Shown here: positions 35,887 to 46,100 of the stretch, piece after piece
How the letters are laid out: each line of letters opens with the position of its first letter
Position numbering within the stretch: the stretch's first letter is position 1
NCBI RefSeq assembly: GCF_000003815.2
Contig: NC_049984.1
Span: 24,922,915 to 24,986,914, forward strand
Reading direction: 5' to 3'
Source of the DNA: Branchiostoma floridae
Taxonomy: Eukaryota > Chordata > Leptocardii > Amphioxiformes > Branchiostomatidae
DNA length: 64,000 nucleotides
Notes under the pieces: generated by a model
What the model saw: the letters and a program-made list of their open reading frames with translations, nothing else
What the model was told of the DNA's origin: nothing
The model's database searches: none
Translations under genes and position numbers: made by a program

Positions 35887-36408
35887 TCGTAATTTAGAGC
35901 TCGCAGACTCGTCGTCCGATCGATTTTCGCTACATGTGAGGGGAGTATTAAAGGATTCTTGAGCAAACGCGTTTTTGATGTGTTAGTTACTACGTACACA
36001 CTACTTTCGCCAAAAACTCGCCCCCGCTTCTTCCTATAGCTATAAACTACATGTGTTCATAAAAACTACCTGACGTGTCCATAAAATTGTGTGGTTTCCT
36101 AAACGTAATCACTCTCCATTGTTCTCCGTTTTCGTGTAAAAACACCAAAGGATGTTTACGTTGTTTTTGGTTTCTATTGAATCAGTCACAGTGAGAAAGA
36201 AAATCATTTGGGAGTAGAAACAGAACACTTTGTCTGCAAAGAGAAGTTCTTTTCTTGTAAGTGTTGTAACAGGACACCACCTATGAAAACTGTACAATAA
36301 CAAGGTATTGTTCTGTGTGTTGGTTGGTGAAAATGGTTTCCTTTTTTACTCATCCGGCACTAGATTCTTTGGAAAACAGTATAGTCAGCTGACCTAGAAT
36401 GATTGACG

Positions 36409-36625
36409 TAAGCGCTAGTTCATCTCTATATCCGTGGGGTAACCTATATCCGTTGTTTTAAAACAGGGTCATTTAAGGATACCAAGTTGACGAACGGTGG
36501 TTTCATATTGCAATATTTTCAAACGATTGCATTTTGAAACAACCGTGCGTAACTTGATCGATGTCCCTGAATACCGTTTTTTTAATCAACGGATATAGGT
36601 TACCCAGCAGATGAAGGTGAAAAGT
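36409..36625. mobile_element. short TIR element, TAACGCTAG family
   Basis: TAAGCGCTAGTTCATCT, GGTAACCTATATCCGTTG and the mirrored AACGGATATAGGTTACC show the family structure; the right terminus has decayed into GTGAAAAGTT. Confidence 0.6.
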
Positions 36626-37469
36626 TTTTGCTCTCCAAGCAGATCCAACTGTATTTCTTTTTTTTCTTCATTTCTATCGAGATTTCTGTCAGGGTGTCTA
36701 TTTGTCCATCAGCCCAAAAGTACGGATGAAAAAAAAAAAAAAAAAAAAAACTTTAAAAGAATGACAAATTAGGAAGCCTAAGAAAAACGCCAAGAAGTTG
36801 TAAAAAAGACACTTTTTTGAATTTCTTTTTCTTCCTTCTTTCCTAGAAAGATTATGCAGTGTATCCCATATTACAATGGTGTACCCCTGAGCAAATACTA
36901 CGAACACTGTATCAATACAGTTCTTATTGTTGGCATACTCCCAAGCCAGACATGCCCTACCCAACATTTCCTCCCTTTTTAATGGACCCAGACGCTTACC
37001 TCACGCCCCCCCCTCACACCCCCCCCACACACACACACACATCAGCATGTTCTCAATGTTTGTCTTCCCACCACAATTTGTGTGATTGAATCAAGGCCGT
37101 AATTCCATCAGCTAATGGCTCGCTAATTGGGCACCCAGGAAAAATCCTGGATCACTTCTTGCCCAAATTTGGGCAGAAGCACAGCCCTTTTGTTGTGAGC
37201 AGCTTTCCAGGGCGGCTCCCAACTTTATAATAACGTGTCAAGGACAAAAGATGCAAAAACTACAAGTTCTGCTGCAGTACCAAGGTCAAACACCAGGGGG
37301 GCCAAAATCGGTCTTGACCTTCATCTTCCTAACACCTATTCACATACTAAATATCTTTACAGTCCATACAGAGGTTCTAAAGTTATGCTGTTCACAATTA
37401 TCCAGAAGCACCAACAGACACAACACACTCACACCAAACACAATACCTCCATTTTTTTCATGGAGGTAA

Positions 37470-37690
37470 TAACGCTAGTTCACCTTTATCCGTCGGGTAA
37501 CCTTTATCCGTTACTTTTTAAAAACAGGATACTTTGGCACATCAAGTTGGCAGGTGATAGTTTTAAACTACAATATCCTGAAAATATTGCAACTTGAAAC
37601 TAATGTCCGTCAACGTGATATCCCCAAATACCCTGTTTTTAAAAGCAACGGATATAGGTTACCCGATGGACAAAGGTGAACAAGTGTTAA
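37470..37690. mobile_element. short TIR element, TAACGCTAG family
   Basis: TAACGCTAGTTCACCTTTAT at the left is mirrored by AAAGGTGAACAAGTGTTA at the right; the inner arms GGGTAACCTTTATCCGTT and AACGGATATAGGTTACCC pair well. Confidence 0.7.
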
Positions 37691-39688
37691 CAAAAGAAGC
37701 GAGAAAATAATACATGATCCAATATTGTCCCTAGAACTTTATTTCCCCAGACACACAAAACCTGCTACGTGAAAAATATAGCTGCGACAATTCTCGTGTT
37801 ATTGCTCAAACCGAGTTTATTGGCTATAAAACAAATCTCTTGATTCATGTTGGCTATGTTACAACAATATTGCAACAGCAAACCAGCCACCTCAAGATTG
37901 AAAGATGGCGTCTGGTAAAAATATGTCACATATTGAATTTTATTATATAAGGGAGTGGCATGAGCCAATCAGTTATAATATAAACATTATCAATGACGAC
38001 AAGCCATAACTTTATTTTGGGGTATATTTAGTACCGTAGGCTTTTCTTAACCTAAAGTTGAAAGTACATTGTCTAGATCTAAGCCAACATTTGCAAAGAA
38101 AATTTGCAACTATTCCCACATCACTGCTAGTGCTACATGTATTTCATGTTCTATCCAGCTGGAAAAAATGTTAAAAGTACATACAGTATCCTCTGCATGC
38201 TAGTATATGGCAGCTATGAAAGAAACTGAATATAAAAGACAATGAAGATAGTTCTAACTAGTAATGTATATTGCATCTGAGTTGTAAACAATAATTATTT
38301 ATGGAACGTGTAAGCAACCAAAGGTTTTATTCAACCGAGGTTTCAAGGACTGTCTGTCATTTCCTCAGTGCAATTCTGACTGATTCACATTGCACTGCAG
38401 CATAGGTGGCGCTGCTTACAGATGCGGTCCCAAACATACCCTGAGGAAGGTGACAGATGGACCAAAATCTTGCTTGAACAAAAGACTAGGTTGTTGTTAT
38501 CCAGTGACTTATGACCTATTTACGAATGATAAGTACAAAGGATTAATCCATTGTTAGTGTCTATCATGGCCATGATCTGCTCTAACCCCTAATAATCCCA
38601 GATTAAGAACTAATGGAAACTGACCATCTCCATTCCAAAGATTGTTTTGATATGAACAGCTTAACAAAGAAAACCACACATTAAAGAATAAAAGAAATGC
38701 AATCAGTCTCGATGAGACATTCTCACCTTTATAAAGGCCTTTCATATAACACTTAAGTAAAATTCTGATGTCAATCTGTTTATTGACTTATTGATACTGC
38801 CTATAGTAGTAGTAGTCCTGTTGTTGTATAGAATTAGTAAATGCCATAATCTTTGCAGCTATATCTAGTTTAACATATATAAGTATTGAACATAATGGCA
38901 CTTGTAAACAATGTGATATGAAGCCATGTCCAAATGTGCTATTTTCACTTTACTCATCAATTCCTTACAAGAACAATGCAGTCTAGATACCTACACTTCA
39001 TCCTATTACATCAGTATTTCATTTAACAAAACTCTATTAGTTCTACATAAAGACATTATTGTGCTTGTATCTCGTGTCCTGTTAATCAGGAAAGTATCAG
39101 ACTTTGAATTTTATTCAGACAAAAAAACTATGGAATGTAAAATGAGTTTAGTTGTAGTGAAAATGCTATGATATCTACAAGGGAAACTTTTTTCTCAAAC
39201 ATTCACTAGTTATCAAAGTATCAGTGTAATTCTTTGACATACTGTCCCTGGTATGAATATGTTTCTGTCATACGTTAACAGACATTTGACAACATTCACA
39301 ATTGTCAAGTACAATGAGGGTTAGTGATACAAAAGTTTGGGATAATACTTTTCAGCTGCATTTGTTAGGAGAGCAACATTATGTAGCAGAAAAAAAACTT
39401 ACAAAATTACAAAAGTATATGACAGACAAAAAATGATTGAAAATTGAATACAAATTGAACTGTCAGACAGTTAACCCTGGTAACTTCTGAGTTGGAAAAA
39501 AAATGGAGATTCGAAAAATTTTATGTAGAATATTTGTTCATTTGTTTACATATTGATTTAAAAAATGACACTTTAACATTGGGGAAATGTTCCAGTTGAT
39601 ACCAAAATCTATAGTACAGTTAGACCTAAAAGCTCCTTGGTAAGATTTCCCCAAATCCCAATGCTTTCCAAACTTCAAATGACCAGTA

Positions 39689-40060
39689 CAGGGGTGGGTA
39701 CCGGTACAGAAAATTCAGGTACAGGTATGGTTCTGGTACAGAGGATTAGGTTCAGGTCCGGACCTGACCTAATTGTCTGTGAAAAGTTTTGTAAAAGGGC
39801 GATACTCAAAACAATGGTCCATTTCGCTCTTTAGGAATCTGTTTGACTGTAGAAACTTGGTAGAAATGACTATGTACTCTCCCCTACTTCACTTTCTTGG
39901 ACCAGTTAGCCCCAAAACATGTGAACTCCTGTCGATATAATCAATTCATTCAACTTCATTGTCTAATCGGTTCAAGATCTGGTCCACTTTTTTTTTCAGA
40001 CTGGTCCAACAAGATAAAAAAGAGTTTTGTACCAGTACGCTATCCCGGTACCCACCCCTA
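39689..40060. mobile_element. hAT-like MITE in the CFDP1 3' UTR
   Basis: CAGGGGTGGGTACCGGTAC at the left is inverted as CCGGTACCCACCCCTA at the right. The interior (GAAAATTCAGGTACAGG) matches the element at 61,156-61,591, which has a perfect 8-bp duplication; here no clear duplication remains. The right edge is only 27 bp from the CFDP1 stop codon, so the transcribed 3' UTR is probably made largely of this element. Confidence 0.7.
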
Positions 40061-40087
40061 GTAACCAGTTGTTGGATCGTACAGGTG

Positions 40088-40184
40088 CTATCTTGGCACG
40101 TTTCGATTGGCCATCCTCATGTTTCGCTCCACTTCAAACTGACGCAGGTCCGTTCTCTGTAGGAAGGCCTGTCTCTCCAGGTAC
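40088..40184 (-). CDS. CFDP1: CFDP1 coding exon 8 and stop
   Basis: Acceptor CATTTGCAG. The exon completes the Gly codon and encodes [20 protein letters not shown] and [11 protein letters not shown] before TAG, aligning with the C terminus of human CFDP1 (YIERKAFLDR...RQFEIER). The 3' UTR runs into a hAT-like MITE at 40,060; the nearest AATAAA on this strand is at 39,110-39,115, about 1 kb beyond the stop. Confidence 0.93.
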
Positions 40185-43100
40185 CTGCAAATGTACAACA
40201 GAAAATTCTCTCAAAAAAGGTGTACAACAGTTCGTACAAGACAGAATGACAATTAATACATGGATGTCCCTGTAGCTCAAAAGGTAGCAGCCTCACATTT
40301 GAGCTCCTGGTTCCAAATATCAAAGTTGGTAAATGTAGCTAGGGGACCCCTGTTCGGCCATCTTTGTTGAAGCCACATTCATGTTTCAGAAAGGACAAAA
40401 AATGGGGGTCCTGTGTTTGAGTTTGACTTCTAACTTTCAAGTAACCAGCATTATTTCATATTTTCTGACAACTCTGTTGTAGTCAGTGACAGCTGCAACC
40501 TGAAAAAAAGCTTCACTTTGATGTCACAAAGTCAAATTTTGTCCAACATTCCCTCCACTCTGCAGTGAACAACTTACCTGAAAAAATACCAAGATTTCAC
40601 AGTAAATCTTGAAAATTCTCCAACCTTACTTTCACGGTTTTTGCAGTGACGGTTTCCAAAAATGAAATGGAATATGCATTTCTATTGTGTCGCTACTCTA
40701 TTACAGAATTGTTTCAAGCGTGAATCTAAAAATACCTCTTTTTCCCTCCTATTCCCGAATAAAATCATCACAAAGGCAAATGAATTTACAGTACTCAAAC
40801 AGCCCTGGCTGTGTGTTTGTTGCAGCCAAACCAATAAATAAATAAATAAATACTCAAACTCTGCTCCAACTTCCATCAGTTTGCACACATGAACAGTTTC
40901 CAGTCATTCCGTATGCAAACATGTCAATTTGCGCACTCCGGGGAATCCTTATCACTGTACACTGCTGTGCACAGGGGTCTTGACCAGACCGCCCCCCTCC
41001 CCACCTCCCTGATAACCAAATCTCGCTCTAATGGATTAAAATGTTAATGGAGTGACCTGCTACAGCTCATTAACGGGAGAATGGCAGCAGGTATTCAGGA
41101 AAAGTCACGCTGGATGTGATAAGATATGGACTTTTGATTATAAGGGAGTTCCGAGGGGCAATAATTCACAGGTTGTTAATTGAAGGGTGGACAGTTTGGC
41201 GTGGTTTTTAAGTGTCGGGTACCGCCAAAGTACTCAAGAAAGTTTATTGTGGTGTGATGAAAATTATGGGGGAGGGGGGCATAAACATTATTGCAATGTA
41301 ATGTATGCATATTAGAAAAGCCTGGAAGCACAACTGTTACAACAAAAGTGCTATATTTGTGGCAGTTATGGGACCCATGCATTGCTAATAAAAAAATTCA
41401 TATAATTGTAAAGTAGGTTCTTGGTAACTTCATATGCCATAGTTTGGTCCGAACAATATGCAAGTCACGCTGTAAGAAGTCAGAACGCAAAGGCCTGTAT
41501 AGGTAGGGCACCGTGTACTAGGGCAGTATGCACTGGATAGATACCAGGGCATTATGCACTGGAAAGATATATACCAGTAAGTGTCAGCTTCACGAACTTG
41601 TGTCATTAAGCCTCTAGCCACTGAAGAAGTTGTATACAATGAAACCGGTTTGGCCGACAGGCTGAATAAATTTTCAAAAACTTGAACTATGCGGCTCCAG
41701 ATGTCTTACTGAGGGACGACTGCAGTGCGATATCAATTCTGGCTGGTTCACATTGTACTGCAGCACTAGGTGTCGCTGCTTACAGATGCAGTCCCAAACA
41801 TATACAGAGAGATAGTCAACGTGTTTGGGGCATGATGTCTTGAGATATCCCAAAAATAGGTAAAAGAAGTCCCATAGCCTTTTTGAGACCGTAGGGGCAG
41901 TGGGTTGTTATCCACTGTGACTAGGGCAAAGTATTGAAAATCAGAACCCAACCCTCTCCTTCTACTACCTTTTAACTCCCCAACCTCCCCATTTTTACAC
42001 CTGGGTAAAGTGAGAGAAGTTTTGTAAAGAGACATTCCCAAGGATGCTTGACTAGTAGCATGTCATAGGATTTGAACAAAGGACCTCTGGGTTCTGTGCC
42101 AAACACCCTAACCATTACACCAACACAAAGCTAAGAGAGGGTCTGCATGCTCTCTTCCGTAAGGCGTAGTCAGCCTATTTTTATTTCCCGTAACTCGTAG
42201 GGAAAGCCATCTTATCTCATAATTCGTAGTGAGGAGAACGAATTTAGCGTAATTGCCTGCCTTGATTTAGCATAATACATAGGGGGTTCTTCTGAATTTA
42301 GCGTAAATCGTTGTCGGGACCCCCCATGCTGACCCTCCTAAGAGCTTAATTTTTTGCAATCCAGTATGTTTTGCTGTCTGGCAAACAGGAAGTTTGTGTC
42401 TAAATTTCACGCATCACCTGGTATTTATTCAATGGGAATAACTGGTCTCTACTTAGGGCACACCAATTTAATTTCTTGGTTCACGGATTCGCTCGCTCCT
42501 ATTTTTTGGAAAAAAAAAATAAAAATAAAAATTACCACTCAGCAAATTTTCACCATTAATGAAACCATTCACCAACTTTCTGGTGTAGCAAACATAAAAA
42601 CTGACACTACTTTAAAAAAAAAAAACAGGTGCTGTTACTGTACAGTAATAGTGTTTTTGTACTTTTTTCAAGCTGAAAACTTTTTATTCTTTATGTTTTG
42701 GATTAGCCCTTACCTTTACCCCGACCATTTTACAATTTTTATTTTTATTTCGCCCTGTCGCTCCATATTTTTTATGAAAAAATCCGTGAACCAAGAAATT
42801 AAATTGGTGTGGCCTTAGATATCCATCTAAACAGGCTCATACCTGCCCCAGGGTACAAGTGGAACATAAGCTGATATAACCCCTGCCATATGCCACCCAA
42901 TGTTGTACCATCTGTCTAGCTAAACAATCAGGGCACATGCCATTTGTTCTAACAGGGTAAAGCTGGTAGGACGAACAAAGGACCTGTTGTGTTATTACAG
43001 CAATCTTTGGGTTATGAAAGAGAAGTCTGTGTTGTGAGTGATATATTTGATTTCAGTGGTGTGTCCCTTTAATAGGCCATTATGATTTGCTTATATGGAT

Positions 43101-46100
43101 GACATCCATTAATCAAATTGATTTAATGCATCAATTTCTGTCTGTTCAAAGATTGGGTCTGTGTTCAATGTATGCTATGTAAATTGTAAGTATTTACGCA
43201 TCTCCACCATAGCAGGGGCCTCTAACACCCCATAATACTGTACAAAGTATACATATAGCACATACTGTAGTAAAAGTGGGGAGAAGACAGGGCAGTGATT
43301 TTTTGCAGTGATTTTGAATTTTCGGTAAAGTAGTCAACATGAAAACCGCCGTAAACATTTCTGCATTTACAGTATGTTGATCCCAAGTTTTCCCATTGCT
43401 CGGGTTGGTATGTTAATACACAGAGGAATGTGACAGGGTAAGGTATGAATGTAAATATTGATAGAATAACAGCTTATTTCCATAATCTTACTTCATTAAA
43501 AAAAGGTATAGGTAGTCCCATAGCCTTTTTGAGGCCATAGTGGCACTGGGTTGTTATCCACTGTGTCTAGGGCACAGTATTGGAAGGTAGAGCCCATCCC
43601 ATCCTTCTAACCCCTAATACCAACCCCTTAACCCCTTCCCACCTGAAGTTAAAGGGGCATTCCACTCCAGAAGGGAGTCTTGTTTTCCAATAGATAATGT
43701 GTCAATGAATACACAATCAGCCGAATTTTGTGGAATTCACCTTGGGATGAATTACGTGATGTGTACAATAATGACACTCACTAAACCCATGCAGACCCTA
43801 CCCATGCATTCCCTATACGCATAGACACTGTGTTTATCGTACATATTTTCGGAATAAATGAGGTACACTAAGCACACAGAGAAGGCAAATTGCTCATAAG
43901 ATAGCAAAGAATACAAGAACAAGACGAGATTTCTTAGCGAACCTGAAATTAGTTTTGTAACCTTACCTAAAAGTTTTGCATTGTATTCAGCCATAGGGTT
44001 AATTCAATTAGAGGGTACTTGGGGAGTTTAGTAGAAGACTGAATGCTTTTGAGGCATGTGGAGCAACTGGGTACTTTATCGTATAATGTGAAGTAGTATG
44101 CAGTTATCACTTCCTAAAATTGATATCAATCGGAAAATAACACTCCCATGTGGAGTGGAATGCCCCTTTAAGTTTTACACCTGGGTGAAGTGATTTTTTT
44201 CTGGTTTTTACATGTTCATTATACCAGGGAAACCTGTGAAGCTTTTTTTGACAAGCATAATGAACAAACAGTGGACCACGCCTCGATGGTCCCGTCACAA
44301 GGACTGTAGCCCTGTCCTTTAGCGTACATGTTGGTGAGCGACACAGTCGGAATTGAACTCATGACTTCTAGTATCAGAAGCAACCCCACTAACCACCAGA
44401 CTACAATGTATGCATGCTACTGTAAGCCTTGATCAGAAACAACAGTTTTTACCCAAATGCCCAGTACCCATATATGATTAGTATGATTCCTGTCTTGTTG
44501 GACTTGGCATTTAGAGAATATGTCTGTTGAATCTGAGCTGGGATTAGTATAGGGTTGTCCTGTGTTAATCAGACAGATGGTGCATCATCATCATCATCAT
44601 CGGTCGACGTGATCAAATGTAGACATGTTCGCACATGTCTACACACGACGGGGGTTATACCGCCCCTTACGGGGTGACATACCCTTTCGTAGGCTAATTA
44701 CAAGACGGTGCAGATGGTGCACAGTACTGTAAGTGTACATAAGTTTGCTGCAGTTTTATGCTTGCAATTTTCAAGGTGGCCTCATTAAGGCAAACTCAAA
44801 ACCAGCACAAAATTTTTTGTTCTGTCTGAATGTAGCGTGTGCATGCTATACATTGTCAGGGCTTGAAATACCTTTTTCTGCATACATGTACCTGAACTAG
44901 AGCAAGTAACATTGAAAATTACCTGCACCAGAGAAATTTTACTCTGAATTTAGGAAGTATGGATCATACTAAATTTGTTCAGGAACCATTGCTATTTTTT
45001 TTTAATGCTGTATAGGTAGCAACAGTCCATGAATGTAATTACAATCCATATACACTTACATCATATGACATTCATTTATAAAACCCATTACATGGACTAG
45101 TGCTGGTTAGGTGCAGGTAGACACCAGAAAAACTAGTACCTGCACAGCTCCAATTTTACCTGCACTAACCTGCATATGCAGGTGGTATTTCAAGCCCAGA
45201 TTGTACATTATTATGAACTTCAAGGGGGTTTTCATTCCGGTATATCAGTGACTGTAGCACTAGCATGAACTCCAAACTGCTGTGAAGACTCCATTTTCTC
45301 CAATCAAATCAGTGCCAAATCAAGTGCATTTACAGTACATATTTTGTATGCAGGACATATCTGACACTATGTAACAATACAGCAAATGTCTGGACTTTTC
45401 AAAGAACAAGACAAAACACACGGAGACGCTAAAAATAATCAGAACTGTGCAGTAGTCTAAATATCATAATATGGTCTGAGATATGATGTAATCCTAATGG
45501 CTTAGATTCTGTACATGCATAGGTGATTATATAAAAGTCCTTGAATTATAGAACTTGTTCTGTGAGTGAAGTTCCTTTCAAGCTGTAATACCATAAATGT
45601 ATGTAGTTCACAGGGATTTTATTTCTGTTAGGGAGAAAATTCTTTTGGAGAATGCAATGCTATATAAGAGAATATACAGAACAGGCAACAGTATAATTCC
45701 GGATGAACACTTTGTTTCCAAAAAACCTCAATTCATTTAAAAATAGATTACCCATATGAATCAATATTTGTATAGTATATCCAAGGATGATCAATATATA
45801 GGTTGCAATTAGATGTCTCCATGAAGGCCAATTCTGCAGAATTCTGGGGATTCTACCAGAATTCTGGGAACATGAGCCAGAATTCTGTCAGAATTCTTGG
45901 ACTCTGAGACAGAATTCTGCAGACCTTTCTTCATGGAGACATCTAATTGCAACCTATACATATTCACTATCCTTTGATATATCATACCTACAAATATCAA
46001 TTCATCTGGTCAATCTATTATGAAATTATTAAGGTTTTCTGGAATTAGAGTGTTTGTCCAGAATTATACTGTCGCCTGTTACAGTAGCAATAATCGTTCC

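Larger units (their letters stand above)
33760..40087. other. intergenic region between BCAR1 and CFDP1
   Basis: No gene is recognised apart from the doubtful signal-anchor exon at 33.95 kb. It holds two copies of the TAACGCTAG MITE, the gap-associated foldback element (35.4 kb), a 20-base A run near 36.73 kb, a C-rich/CA tract at 37.0 kb and a hammerhead-associated repeat (38.33-38.52 kb). Next to CFDP1 lies a hAT-like MITE. Between 38.5 and 39.6 kb I see only AT-rich unique sequence. Confidence 0.6.

Noticed and set aside
39110-39115. AATAAA as the definite CFDP1 polyadenylation site
   Set aside because: It is almost 1 kb beyond the stop in AT-rich DNA; noted as the nearest signal but not called a terminator.
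42354-42818. 154-codon plus-strand open frame
   Set aside because: Lies almost wholly inside a TTA-flanked Harbinger MITE and its protein is phenylalanine/lysine-rich filler with no homolog in my knowledge.
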